Below are positions 8,348-17,241 of a DNA stretch of 38,216 nt, one piece after another. The notes below the pieces were generated by a model. The model worked only from the letters and a program-made list of their open reading frames with translations. It was not told the origin of the DNA and made no database searches. The DNA comes from JARYLZ01 sp964388275. GTDB lineage: Bacteria; Bacteroidota; Ignavibacteria; SZUA-365. The DNA is taken from NCBI GenBank assembly GCA_964388275.1, contig CAYLZD010000035.1, positions 1 through 38,216 of the forward strand, written 5' to 3'. A program made the position numbers and the translations under genes. How positions within the stretch are numbered: the first letter of the stretch is position 1; each line of letters starts with the position of its first letter.

Positions 8348-9712
8348 TTAATCCGTCTTTACCATGGTTCGCGTAACGTGTCCGAGCGGCGTTGAGAGAC
8401 GGCAGAAATACAGTCCATTCGGAAGCAGGACGCTGCCGGCTTCCCAATGGAAGCGGTAGGCTCCTGCGGAATAAAAACCATCTGCAAGCGAGGCGATATC
8501 GCGGCCCAAAACATCAACGATATTCAACCGAATGTGTCCTGCGGCAGGCAGTTCTATGCGCACATCCGTGCCGCCCCGGAAAGGATTGGGTGTGTTCTGG
8601 TGAAGAACGACCGAAGGCGTCTCGTCTGAACCCATTTGTATCGCCCGCGATATGGTCTCGGTTCCGTCCATATCGAGTTGACGTAACCGGTATTCAATGA
8701 AGCCGAATGGAGGAGCCGTCGCATCCCTAAACTCGTAGGAACGTCCTGACGACTCGGAGCCTAGTCCTTCCACGAATCCGATGCTACTCCAGCCGGCGCG
8801 CTCGCCGCGTCTTTCGATGATCCAGCCGCGGTTGTTGCGCTCCGAGGCCGTGCGCCAGGTCAGGTTCACGACGGTTCCATTCCTCGTCGCCTCGAAGCTG
8901 ATGAGATCGACAGGCCAAAATGCTACGGCGACGGGTAATCTTTCTTGATATCCCTGTTGTATTTCCCTGTGTCCGAGAGGGGCTGGATAATAGCGGTCAA
9001 GGAAGACCGTTATCCGGCATAAAGCGGGCTTCCAGGCGGTAGCGATAGTGTCCTGGAAATTGTACGAAACAGACTGATTCTGCGAAAAGCCGGTCGCCGT
9101 CAACGGCACGCCGAAAGTTCCTGTCGTCATCTTGCGCACCACACTCATGTGGTAAAACGGCGAGATGAACGGACCAAGATGCCTCTGTGGATAGTCAACG
9201 CTGTCTTCAGAGATGATGACGTGAATGAAATACACTCCTTGCAGAGCCTGCAGGAAATGCAGTTGCACCGCGCCCTTGATAATCCGAGTTGTGGTGTCGA
9301 ATGTTCCCGTAACATTTATGGTGAGTCGGGCTGAATCCTGCCGCATGCTGTCGCATACCTCCGCCCATCGGCTCAGCCGAGCAAGACTGTATTGAGGTGG
9401 GTTCTGGCTGACCTGCCAGTGCGTCCTGTCGATCGATACCGACGGTAAACCTAGCCTCCCGAGACTGTCGTATATAGAATTATTTTGCGCTAATGCCATC
9501 TCATCTCCTATATGATGCGCGATCATGCGTGCGTCAGGCATTCGCGACAGCATCGCCTGAACCGAGTCGCTCCCGATCTTGCAATATGGACACCATGTGC
9601 CGGTGAGAAACTCAAGGATAGTTATCCGCTTGGTCTTCAATCCTTGTCCCTGAGCAGCGGCAATGGATATCGACAATGCCGCGATGCAATACAACAGCTT
9701 GTGGAAGAACAT
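8348..9712 (-). CDS. Omp28-like protein with thioredoxin-type CxxC, T9SS type A cargo
   Basis: The 454-residue product has a signal peptide (FFHKLLYCIAALSISIAAAQ). It then enters the Omp28-related fold, ITILEFLTGTWCPYCKIGSD, with the CxxC at C41 and C44 in a thioredoxin-like setting, followed by ARMIAHHIGDEMAL and LGLPSVSIDR. Next come a fibronectin-like segment (ISFEATRNGTVVNLTWRTAS) and a T9SS sorting domain (NTPNPFRGGTDVRIELP, LNIVDVLGRDIA, LPNGLYFCRL). The CxxC hints at a thiol function, but Omp28 members have no settled activity. The start is firm: GGAGG lies 5 nt before the ATG. It converges with the repeat-protein gene and is a paralogue of the gene at 10415-11563. Confidence 0.9.
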   Translation of the reverse strand: MFFHKLLYCIAALSISIAAAQGQGLKTKRITILEFLTGTWCPYCKIGSDSVQAMLSRMPDARMIAHHIGDEMALAQNNSIYDSLGRLGLPSVSIDRTHWQVSQNPPQYSLARLSRWAEVCDSMRQDSARLTINVTGTFDTTTRIIKGAVQLHFLQALQGVYFIHVIISEDSVDYPQRHLGPFISPFYHMSVVRKMTTGTFGVPLTATGFSQNQSVSYNFQDTIATAWKPALCRITVFLDRYYPAPLGHREIQQGYQERLPVAVAFWPVDLISFEATRNGTVVNLTWRTASERNNRGWIIERRGERAGWSSIGFVEGLGSESSGRSYEFRDATAPPFGFIEYRLRQLDMDGTETISRAIQMGSDETPSVVLHQNTPNPFRGGTDVRIELPAAGHIRLNIVDVLGRDIASLADGFYSAGAYRFHWEAGSVLLPNGLYFCRLSTPLGHVTRTMVKTD

Positions 9713-9755
9713 AGATCCCTCCGTTTGTCGGTGTAAGATGTTAGATCGTCGACCA

Positions 9756-9783
9756 ATCTTATGTAAGAAACCGTAAAAATCAA
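9756..9783 (-). promoter_or_regulatory. Possible promoter for the Omp28-like gene
   Basis: On the minus strand TTGATT (9783-9778) and TAAGAT (9761-9756) are 16 nt apart. Each matches the sigma70 consensus at 4 of 6 positions. The distance to the start codon at 9712 is ordinary. Confidence 0.3.
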
Positions 9784-10414
9784 AGTCGGCCGTCGGAAGC
9801 TTCCAAGGATGCTTCGTATTGCTGCGAGGACCTGAGAAATACAGCTGAGTTGGGGATATCAGTTCGGTTTTGGCGAGAGTCCCGGACGCATCAGAATGAA
9901 TACGGGATCATGCCCCGCATCCGCCGCCGCAAGTGATCTTGACGGAATGATCGTTTATTCACGCCTTTGTCGGTTATTCCGGTCGAGGCATGCTGGGTGG
10001 GAGGCATGTGTCGTTGGAAGCGCCCGCGTCCCGGCCCCTGCGCTTTCACTCGATACTCTATAAACCTGCCGCGACATCGTGTCCGAGATCGGTCACGCTG
10101 TGAAGATATGAATCTCGAAACGGGCGGTCGATGCGCAGAGCTGCGGAAAGGTTGCAAACATCGTCCATCCGCAAGGTCTCTTTCCGATAAACGCCGAACA
10201 GTGTGAGCACCTCTTTCGTCACCTGCAACCTGAAGGTCATGACGGCGATGGAACCGCATGGTTTCTGGCCCGCCGCGCTTTGTGCCGGCGGCATGACGAA
10301 GGCAGAGACGCCGGATATGCCGTTATCTTCGCGAGTGCCATGCAGGGAGCTGATCCCGGGCAGACAGGATTTCCGCGGAAGCCGCCGAAGACATCCTGAA
10401 CGAACAGGCCCGCA
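9784..10414. other. Apparently non-coding gap, possibly decayed coding sequence
   Basis: This stretch of about 630 nt separates two Omp28-like genes of the same orientation. No frame looks like a complete gene. A minus-strand frame at 10058-10294 reads as plausible protein (for example FRLQVTKEVLTLFGVYRKE) but lacks a ribosome site and a recognisable family. A second minus frame at 9891-10259 overlaps it. I interpret the region as either a degraded gene or a long spacer; I see no hairpin strong enough to name. Confidence 0.3.
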
Positions 10415-11563
10415 TCAATGCAGCACGAGGAATTTTCCGGCGGCGACGCCCGAGCCGGTGATGATCCGGCAGAAATACATGCCTTCCGCCAAATCGGATA
10501 CGGGCAGAATGAAATGCGGATTCCCCGCCGACAACTCCGCCTCCGCCACTTTGCGGCCCGCCGGATCGGTCACGATCAGAGCGCTCCGGCCGGCGTTCAA
10601 CGGCGCGGCGGTCAGCAGCACCTTGTCGCGGGCGGGATTCGGATAGGCCGTCAGGATAATCCCGTCAGGAGCGGCCGCGGCGGTCTTCGCATCATCGATG
10701 ATGGCCGTGATCTTCGCCTCGCCCGCGTGCACCACCCGTCTTTTAAAAGGATCGGGATTGTCGTAAGCCACGAAGGCCACAAGCGTGATCAGGTCAGGGC
10801 GGTACATGTTGCTCGGGTCCCAGACGGGAAACACCGAACCGTCCCACTCCCATGAATACGTTCTGCCGATTTCCGGCGTCGGCGGTATCACTCCGGCCAC
10901 TCCCCAGGCGCCGCTGGGAATGGCGCTCACGACGCGGTGATGGGCGTAGCCGATTATCGGATCGCCCGCTCCCTTTAGCGGATGCCCCTGCGTGGTGTTG
11001 AAATAATTTTTCTGGTCGTAACCCGGTCCGGCGCCGATTATGCTGTCCTCGATTATGAAGAGATGCAGCCTGAAATCGCCCGGCGGCGGAAGCGAGGTGA
11101 ACCTGACGTCGACCCTGCATTGGAGCGTCGGAATTTCGGAGTAGTAGAACGTCGTGATGTCTATTTCGGCGAATTGCTCGTCGCCGAGATGCGCCGTGAC
11201 GATGCTGTCCCATTTGGCTCTCGCGGTTCCGAGGTTCTTGTACGGCGCCGCGTGTTCAGGATAAAGCACCCGGTCGATGACTCCGCTGGGAGCGAAATTC
11301 ACGAAGGCGTTGGCTATGGTGTTGCTGCCCTGCGCCGTCATGGAATCGACGCCGAAGCCGGCGTGATGCGTGACCCAGATGACCGAAGGATTCCTCCTTG
11401 CGATGTCCGCGGCGATTAGATCGCCATCCGGGCAGAATCCGCACTGGGCGGTCGAGAATTCCTCGAAGAGGATGCGGCGCGCGCCGCTTTGCGCGGAGGC
11501 GGCGGACGGCAATCCCGCGGCAACAAACGCCGCCGCCGTGAAAATAAGTGTGAACCGGACCAA
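10415..11563 (-). CDS. Omp28-like protein with CxxC, T9SS type A cargo, TTG start
   Basis: I place the start at a TTG (11563) because AAGGAGG lies 5 nt before it and a clean signal peptide begins exactly there (VRFTLIFTAAAFVAAGLPSA). An ATG frame is open 31 codons farther upstream but would bury the signal. The product is 382 residues. ILFEEFSTAQCGFCPDG carries the CxxC at C41 and C44, the same positions as in the neighbouring paralogue, followed by VIWVTHHAGFGVDSM. It ends in a T9SS sorting domain (LTAYPNPARDKVLL, LIVTDPAGRKVA, LAEGMYFCRI). Unlike the other paralogue it lacks the fibronectin-like segment. A role in thiol chemistry or adhesion at the surface is inference. Confidence 0.88.
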   Translation of the reverse strand: MVRFTLIFTAAAFVAAGLPSAASAQSGARRILFEEFSTAQCGFCPDGDLIAADIARRNPSVIWVTHHAGFGVDSMTAQGSNTIANAFVNFAPSGVIDRVLYPEHAAPYKNLGTARAKWDSIVTAHLGDEQFAEIDITTFYYSEIPTLQCRVDVRFTSLPPPGDFRLHLFIIEDSIIGAGPGYDQKNYFNTTQGHPLKGAGDPIIGYAHHRVVSAIPSGAWGVAGVIPPTPEIGRTYSWEWDGSVFPVWDPSNMYRPDLITLVAFVAYDNPDPFKRRVVHAGEAKITAIIDDAKTAAAAPDGIILTAYPNPARDKVLLTAAPLNAGRSALIVTDPAGRKVAEAELSAGNPHFILPVSDLAEGMYFCRIITGSGVAAGKFLVLH

Positions 11564-12036
11564 ATAATCCTCCTTGATTTGCCGAGTGAAGTTACGTATG
11601 CGCGCGGTCACGTCCAATACTCCGCGCGCCCGCCCGACAGAAAACCTATGCAGCAAACCGGCGCGCAGCGGGTGAAGACGGTCTTCACGCCGGGAGGTCG
11701 CGGGATTCTGCGACGCGTTCCCCGTGTCGCGCTCCTCCTATCTCAGCTGCGCGCCTGGCCGCCTGGGCGGATGAGACGCGCGTATCAGTATAATCCATTT
11801 AATCATTTCGAGGAGCGCGTACCGAATATTCACGCTCATGTTGCGACTTTTCACGCATCGAGCGTGCGGCTGATCTGTTTTCCGCGATTCCACGGTGGCA
11901 CATGTATTGCATTACTCCGGTTGAATCGAAAAAAGTATCACACGATGATCCCGGCCGCCGATGGGAGATCATCGATATTCGCAAGGAGACAGGGCGCATC
12001 TGATACTGAGCACGCAAGCAACACGGGAGAGGAGCC
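11564..12036. other. Divergent intergenic region with dyad and possible promoter
   Basis: No gene is convincing in these 470 nt between divergent genes. GTGAAGAC G GTCTTCAC at 11672-11688 is a perfect 8-bp dyad and a candidate operator or hairpin. TTGAAT (11921-11926) and GATGAT (11944-11949), 17 nt apart, could be the plus-strand promoter of the TPR gene; both are only 4-of-6 matches. Confidence 0.35.
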
Positions 12037-13785
12037 ATGAAAACCCTCATCACACTCATCGCAGCGGGGCTGCTCGCGGCCGCCGCTCCCTCGAGAGCGC
12101 AGGATGATCCGCTTGATGGTTTCGTGTATGACGGATCCGTGCTTGAACAGAGTCTGCAAGAAGCCGGCGAACTCATCGATCGGGAACGTTATGACGAGGC
12201 GGCGCGTCTGCTCGAGGACGTAATCGACGTCGACTCCACAGTCGCTTATGCGTACTTCCTGCGTGGTGTCGCGGCTTACTACCAAGACAGCACGGCTGAC
12301 GCGGCAACATGGTTCCGGCGCGCGACGGAGAGGGATTCCGCCGACCCGAGCGCCTGGCTCTGGATGGGCTACAGCATGTTGCGTCTCGAGGAGTACGACT
12401 TAGCTGAATGGTGCTCGCTGGAAGCGCTGGAGATAGATCCCGCAAACGCAAACGCCCGCAACCTTCTGGGGCGGGCGCTGTACAGGCAGCGCCGCTATTC
12501 GGAAGCGGCCGGGGAACACCTTGCGGCATCCCTCATGGAACCGGACAACCGCCTGTTCCATGAGGAGTATGCGTGGGCATCCTACTTCGGCGGATCGTAC
12601 GAAGAAGCGTTCGAGGGATTCCGACGCGCCCTGGCCGCCGAGGATTCTCTCCCGCGGCTGTGGGACGGCCGGAGCTGGGCCGCGCTGAAGCTTGGAAGAT
12701 GGGATGAAGCGGCGGAAGCAGCGGAGCGCGAGCTCGCCTTTGCGGGTGACACTGTTTCCGCTCTGACCAAGCTCGCTCTGGTCGAACGCGAATCCGAAGG
12801 CGCGGCCGGGGCGGGCGGCGGGTCGCGACTTGCCGAGGCGGCGCACGGCCGGGCATCGGCGCTTGCCGAAATCTCCCGCGGCTACCTGATGCTGCGCCGA
12901 GAAGTCGCGGCTCTCGAGGCGGCGCTCGAGGCCGTCCGGCTCGAACCGCGCAATACACGCGCGCTCATCGCGCTCGGCGTCGCGTGGGGCCGGAACGACA
13001 GCGTGGCGCGCGTCTGCGAGACATACGCCTCCCTCGCGGTGATCGATTTCGAAGAAGCCCGGCAACTCGATAACGCGCTGGGAGACTGGCCTCCGCTCGG
13101 CGGCTTCTGCGCGGACGCGAGGGAGGATTACGCTTTCGCGCGAGGGTTGTTCGCCTTGCATGATGACTCGACTTATCTGCACAGGGAAACTAGTCTGCGC
13201 TTTCCTCCCTCTATCGCCGGCGCCGTGAGGGAAGGCTGGACCGTGTACCCAGATCCGCGGGCGGGCATGTCCATGAAGTACAGGAAGCGCTGCGAGGACG
13301 GAGAGTCGGCGCTCGAAGCCGACGTTTTCATCTATCCGGCTCCTCCTGGCGCCGCTGGACCGACTTTCCATCTCGACGAAACCGGCGGCCGCATCATGGA
13401 TACAGCCCCTGCCGAACAGGGCAAGCCGCGCGTTTTCCTGCTCGACGATCCTTCGCCCGCTTTCACCGCCGAGTATGAGCGCGCGAAATATGATATCGTA
13501 CAGCGACCGCAGAATGCCGAACTCATCATGGAATTCAGGCGCACGGTCTCTCAATCCGGCCGGGGCGAGATAGGCCTCGCGGCTGCATACTCGATTCCCG
13601 GCGGCGAAGGCCGGAACGTGTCGAAGCTGTACCTCTTCGCGCGCCCGGATTATTTTATAAAAATCCGGACGACATTCCATGAATCAAGTTCCACGGACGA
13701 GCCCGCCGCCATTCGGAATTTCATCGACGATTCGGATTTCGTGGATGGTCTGGGATGGGAGCGGAAATACCGAGGGACCCGTTAA
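12037..13785 (+). CDS. Exported TPR-repeat protein
   Basis: The 582-residue product has a signal peptide (KTLITLIAAGLLAAAAPSRA) and a good ribosome site (GGAGAGGAG just before the ATG). Residues of about 30-330 are tetratricopeptide repeats, seen as recurrent ALEIDPANANARNLLGRAL and AWLWMGYSMLRLEEY type helices; they normally mediate protein contacts. The C-terminal 200 residues (from about EGWTVYPDP) are not a family I recognise; they look globular and beta-rich and end in FVDGLGWERKY. There is no lipobox and no T9SS sorting domain, so it is probably periplasmic. A rearranged partial copy lies at 15158-15585. Confidence 0.88.
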   Translation: MKTLITLIAAGLLAAAAPSRAQDDPLDGFVYDGSVLEQSLQEAGELIDRERYDEAARLLEDVIDVDSTVAYAYFLRGVAAYYQDSTADAATWFRRATERDSADPSAWLWMGYSMLRLEEYDLAEWCSLEALEIDPANANARNLLGRALYRQRRYSEAAGEHLAASLMEPDNRLFHEEYAWASYFGGSYEEAFEGFRRALAAEDSLPRLWDGRSWAALKLGRWDEAAEAAERELAFAGDTVSALTKLALVERESEGAAGAGGGSRLAEAAHGRASALAEISRGYLMLRREVAALEAALEAVRLEPRNTRALIALGVAWGRNDSVARVCETYASLAVIDFEEARQLDNALGDWPPLGGFCADAREDYAFARGLFALHDDSTYLHRETSLRFPPSIAGAVREGWTVYPDPRAGMSMKYRKRCEDGESALEADVFIYPAPPGAAGPTFHLDETGGRIMDTAPAEQGKPRVFLLDDPSPAFTAEYERAKYDIVQRPQNAELIMEFRRTVSQSGRGEIGLAAAYSIPGGEGRNVSKLYLFARPDYFIKIRTTFHESSSTDEPAAIRNFIDDSDFVDGLGWERKYRGTR

Positions 13786-13885
13786 TCCGTCCCGCGGCGG
13801 CCGGGTGTGACGGCCGTATTCAACGGTTCGCAGCCGGTCCCACACAAAACCCGGCATACGGGCCGGCAGACTCGCCGTCCCGGGC

Positions 13886-15049
13886 TTAAAGGCAGCGTTC
13901 CAGCACTTCCGCGATGAAGGTCTCGTCGTAGTCGTCCATTCCCCACAGCCCGGCCAGGCGGCGGGCGTTGGCTGCGATCCGCGGTATGTCCCGCGCAGGA
14001 ATGCCGGCGGAGCGGAGCGAGGAAGGACTGCCGATGGCGTCGAACCATGCGACGATAGCATCGATGGCCGCTTGCGCGGTTGCGTGGTCGTCGGATCCGG
14101 CCGCGTCGAAAACCGTCCTGCCGAGCTGCGCGATTTTCGTGGTTTTCTTTCCGATGACCGAACGCAGCCAACCGGGCAGGACTATCGAAAGACTGGCCCC
14201 ATGCGGAGTGTCGTACAGCGCGGAGAGCGAGTGGCCGATCATGTGAACGGGGAAGTGCGCGCCGCCCATGCCCGCCGAGGTGATGCCGTTGAGCGCATAG
14301 GTGGCGCACCACATCATCACGGCGCGGGCCTGATAATCGTCGGGCTGCCGGAGTATCGCCGGGATCGCCGACCGGATTGTGCGCAGCAGGGACTCCACGA
14401 GCCCGTCCTGCAGAGGCGCGTCGGTGTTGGCGCCGTTGAAATACGGTTCGAGCATATGCACGGCGGCATCCACCGCTCCATAGGCGCTGTTGGCGGGGTC
14501 CACCGTGAAAGTCGCCGTAGGATCCAGTATGGAGACCTTCGGGTAGGTGTGCGGCGATCCCATGTTGAATTTCTCGAGCGTCTCGTCGTTCGTGATGACC
14601 GAGCCGCCGTTCATCTCGGAGCCGGTGGCTGCCAGCGTCAGGACCGCGACCACGGGCATGGCCGCTTCAACAGCCGCCTTGCGCGTGTAAAAATCCCATA
14701 CGTCCCGCTCGGCGGGCGCTCCGGCCGCAACCGCCTTCGCGCTGTCTATCACCGAACCGCCGCCTATTGCGACGATCATATCCGCGCGGAACTCCCGGGT
14801 TGCGGCGATCGTGGACCTCACCTTCGACAGAAGGGGATTCGGGCGCACGCCGTCGATTTCCAGGCACTCTATTCCCGCGGAGCGCAAAGAGGCCAGAACG
14901 CGGTCGTACAGGCCGCTGCGCCGGCTGCTGCCCATTCCCGACAGCACAAGCGCGCGCGTTCCGAAAGCCCTCGCCTCCGGCCCGGCCTTATCCAGAGTAT
15001 CGCGTCCGAAAACGATTTTCGTGGGATTGTGGAATGTGAAGTTTTTCAT
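13886..15049 (-). CDS. yqhD: Iron-dependent alcohol dehydrogenase, YqhD/BdhA type
   Basis: The 387-residue product has the same length as E. coli YqhD and the same layout. It carries the nucleotide-binding GGGSVID (97-103), LTLAATGSEMNGG (138-149), and a metal site made of D194, H198, H269 and H283, with the same spacing as D194, H198, H267 and H281 in YqhD. The family reduces aldehydes such as butanal or methylglyoxal to alcohols, usually with NADPH, in the cytoplasm. The substrate here is not fixed by sequence. The N-terminal FHNPTKIVFG is typical. There is no Shine-Dalgarno; TATACT about 40 nt upstream may be a -10 box. It lies between the TPR gene and that gene's decayed copy. The gene symbol marks family membership, not proven orthology. 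Confidence 0.9.
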   Translation of the reverse strand: MKNFTFHNPTKIVFGRDTLDKAGPEARAFGTRALVLSGMGSSRRSGLYDRVLASLRSAGIECLEIDGVRPNPLLSKVRSTIAATREFRADMIVAIGGGSVIDSAKAVAAGAPAERDVWDFYTRKAAVEAAMPVVAVLTLAATGSEMNGGSVITNDETLEKFNMGSPHTYPKVSILDPTATFTVDPANSAYGAVDAAVHMLEPYFNGANTDAPLQDGLVESLLRTIRSAIPAILRQPDDYQARAVMMWCATYALNGITSAGMGGAHFPVHMIGHSLSALYDTPHGASLSIVLPGWLRSVIGKKTTKIAQLGRTVFDAAGSDDHATAQAAIDAIVAWFDAIGSPSSLRSAGIPARDIPRIAANARRLAGLWGMDDYDETFIAEVLERCL

Positions 15050-15157
15050 GAAGAACCGATTTGGATGTGAAACAGACAGTATAAGATATGAAAACTCCGC
15101 AATACCGCCGAGGCGCGTGTGACGATATTTAACGGCACTGTCGCATCTCTCTTATGC

Positions 15158-15585
15158 GCCTGGCTCTGGATGGGCTACAGCATGCTGCGTCTCGAAGAGT
15201 ACGGTTTCACTGAATTATGCTCGCTGAAAGCGCTGGAGCTCGATCCCGGAAATGCGTGCGCACGCAACCTGCTCGGCCGGGCGCTGTACCGGCAGCGCCG
15301 CTATTCGGAAGCGGCCGTGGAGCACCTTGCGGCATCCCGCATGGAAACGGACAACCGTCTCTTTCGGGAAGAGTACGCGCGGGCGTCCTACTTCAGCGGA
15401 TCGTACGAAGAAGCGTTCGAGGGATTCGGACGCGCGGGACGATTTTGCGCTCGCGCGCGGGATTCTTCGTTAAAATCCGGACAACCTTCCCCGAAACAGA
15501 ATCCGAGGACGTGCTCGACGCCGCCGCGGATTTCATGCTCGACTCGGATTTTGCGGACGGCTTGGGCTGGGAGCGGAACGAATGA
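15158..15585 (+). pseudogene. Rearranged partial copy of the TPR-protein gene
   Basis: Three blocks match the gene at 12037-13785 in order. Block 1 (15158 to about 15434) equals parent codons 105-197 at high identity, for example AWLWMGYSMLRLEEY. Block 2 equals DAREDYAFARGLFA (here DARDDFALARGIL). Block 3 equals FIKIRTTF to DGLGWER, ending just before a TGA at 15585. The three blocks are in different reading frames, so no full product can be made. The two junctions fall at short direct repeats in the parent: GACGCG (12623 and 13114) and TTCGCGCG (13135 and 13636). There is no signal peptide or ribosome site. It is a duplication that lost its middle by deletions between microhomologies. Confidence 0.85.
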
Positions 15586-15626
15586 AAAACGCGATTCACG
15601 TCCAACGCTTGCCCGCCGGTTAATCA

Positions 15627-15673
15627 GTGCATCCCGTTGATCGATGTTTAGAACATCGACGGGCAGGATGCAC
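15627..15673. repeat. Two-tier inverted repeat
   Basis: Outer arms GTGCATCC (15627-15634) and GGATGCAC (15666-15673) enclose inner arms TCGATGTT (15641-15648) and AACATCGA (15652-15659) around a 3-nt loop; both tiers are perfect 8-bp pairs. It lies between the pseudogene and the 3' end of the minus-strand gene at 15732. A terminator without T-run, a REP-like element or a protein-binding site are all possible. Confidence 0.5.
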
Positions 15674-15731
15674 AGGATATTTACACAATATTCTGGATCG
15701 TGCCCGACCCGGCAGTACATGCCGGGCGGAA

Positions 15732-16859
15732 TCAGCGCAGGAGCAGCATGGGGCGCCACTGTCGCCTGCCGCCGGCTGCGAATTCCGTGAAGTACAAACC
15801 CCGGGGCAGGCTCGACGCGTCGAATACCGCTTCGCCCTCGCCTGCAGGCCGCTCCTCGCCATCTATCACTTTCGCTACGCAGCGTCCCGTCAGGTCCCGC
15901 ACACGCAGCATTAAGAGCCCGGCGCGGGGAAGCGACCAGCGCAAAACCGTCGTTGCGGCGAAGGGATTCGGATGATTCGGCAGCAGCGAAGGTTCCGCGT
16001 CGGCGGTGAGCGGGGAAGGGGCTCCGGTAACCGATCCGTCCCAGCCGGCGAGGCGGGCGAGCATCCACCAGAAGGCCTTTCCCTTCTGCTGACAATTAAG
16101 GCATTGCGAATGCGCGCAGGAGCAGTCGGGGCATTTGCCGGGATTTCGGGAGCACCATTCTTCGGCCCAGTTGTGCTTCTGACCGCCAGTGGCGACATAA
16201 TCGCAGTTGTCGTCTGCGAAACGGTCGAGGAAGTAATTGCCGTCCGGATCGTAGCTCTCGATGTCGGCGAAGTCGAACAGCACCTTGCCTCGGCTGCTGC
16301 ACCAGGCGCGTATCTGCTCGTTGCGCTGATGAAGGTTGCCCTCCGTCCCCGTGCCGTCCAGGTGTCCCGTCATGTAGACGAAAATCACGCCGGGGTAATC
16401 GTTCTCGAGGGCTTCCATGGCCTGTAAATAGGTGTTTATTCCCTCTTCGGTGTTGTCCGAACAGCCACCGCACCAGGACCACATGACCATGTTGCGGTCG
16501 CAGTTCGGGTCCTCGAGCATCGCGCGGGTGTCCTGCTCCCATGTTAGGTCCCCGTAGTGGCCGAGGTCGCCCGAAGGCTCTCCGTCGTGCAGAGAGAGTT
16601 CGTCCACGCCGCCGTCGTACGAATGCGCGTAGATGGAGCCGTGCAGGCCGAGCAGCAGTTCCATGCCGGTGGTTATCTGGCTGCCGTGCGAAGTGTGACC
16701 GTAGGAGATGCGGAACTGATTTTTCGCCTGCATGATATAAGCCGCCGGCGGTTTCGTCAGGACGGTGCAGTTGTGGTCGATGATGAGGGGAGTCTGTGAG
16801 AGAGCAAACGCTGGCGCGCAACACAGAGCTGAAAGTAGAAGCAGTAAATGACGTCGCAT
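15732..16859 (-). CDS. Secreted protein of unknown function, T9SS type A cargo
   Basis: The 375-residue product starts at the ATG at 16859, preceded by GGAG at 8 nt and followed by a signal peptide (RRHLLLLLSALCCAPAFALS). An ATG 36 codons upstream is open but unlikely. The body is a single globular domain with the recognisable pieces RISYGHTSHGSQITTGME, VFVYMTGHLDGTG-like text and FDFADIESYDPDG. I have seen this pattern in hypothetical FCB secreted proteins but cannot give it an activity; an SGNH-like hydrolase is a guess. A cysteine cluster (CPDCSCAHSQCLNC) may bind metal or form disulfides. The end is a T9SS sorting domain (NHPNPFAATTVLRW, LRVRDLTGRCVA, LPRGLYFTEF). Confidence 0.85.
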   Translation of the reverse strand: MRRHLLLLLSALCCAPAFALSQTPLIIDHNCTVLTKPPAAYIMQAKNQFRISYGHTSHGSQITTGMELLLGLHGSIYAHSYDGGVDELSLHDGEPSGDLGHYGDLTWEQDTRAMLEDPNCDRNMVMWSWCGGCSDNTEEGINTYLQAMEALENDYPGVIFVYMTGHLDGTGTEGNLHQRNEQIRAWCSSRGKVLFDFADIESYDPDGNYFLDRFADDNCDYVATGGQKHNWAEEWCSRNPGKCPDCSCAHSQCLNCQQKGKAFWWMLARLAGWDGSVTGAPSPLTADAEPSLLPNHPNPFAATTVLRWSLPRAGLLMLRVRDLTGRCVAKVIDGEERPAGEGEAVFDASSLPRGLYFTEFAAGGRRQWRPMLLLR

Positions 16860-16989
16860 AACGGACTCCGCTTTCTGTTTGTGTATCGGTTCTTTTTCCG
16901 AATCTACGAAAAGGGTGGGTGAGAAACATGGCCAAGGGCGAAATGACGAAGAATCGAGCCATGACACTCCTTCCTCGCGCCGTACCGGA

Positions 16990-17241
16990 TCATGCGGAGA
17001 CCGGAAAATCCGGCGCCGCTTTATATCCTTTGATGACCGCCTTCGCCGGCTTGGAGGAGCAGACCTGCCTTCTGAAGTCGATGTCGAGAGCCGCCGTGCT
17101 CCATACCTCCGCGCGTTCGTCCGCGCTCGGCTCCGGCGCGGGCCGGGTCAGGAAGCGCGAGTCTATCCGCTCGGACTCTCCCTTGACGAGGTCGGACATC
17201 GCTTCGACCATCCATGGAGGATAGAACACCTCTTTGAACAC
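16990..17241 (-). pseudogene. Fragment resembling the start of an N6-adenine DNA methylase
   Basis: From a GTG at 17241 the minus strand reads EVFYPPWMVEAM, then DLVKGESERIDSRFL. This strongly resembles the stretch before the SAM-binding motif of type I/II-like N6-adenine methylases, where it normally continues as EPACGxGNFL. Here the frame instead continues with unrelated sequence (TRPAPEPSADERAE) to a stop at 16990, so the SAM motif and the catalytic NPPY are missing. Upstream in the same frame are two stops (17308 and 17275) in otherwise protein-like text. I read it as a scrap of a lost restriction-modification gene; the match is from memory of the family, not a search. Confidence 0.4.

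Noticed and set aside
12400..13680. A 426-codon minus-strand frame
   Set aside because: It is antisense to the TPR gene, whose signal peptide, repeats and ribosome site are clear.
14072..15070. A 332-codon plus-strand frame
   Set aside because: It is antisense to the YqhD-type dehydrogenase, which has all metal ligands in place.
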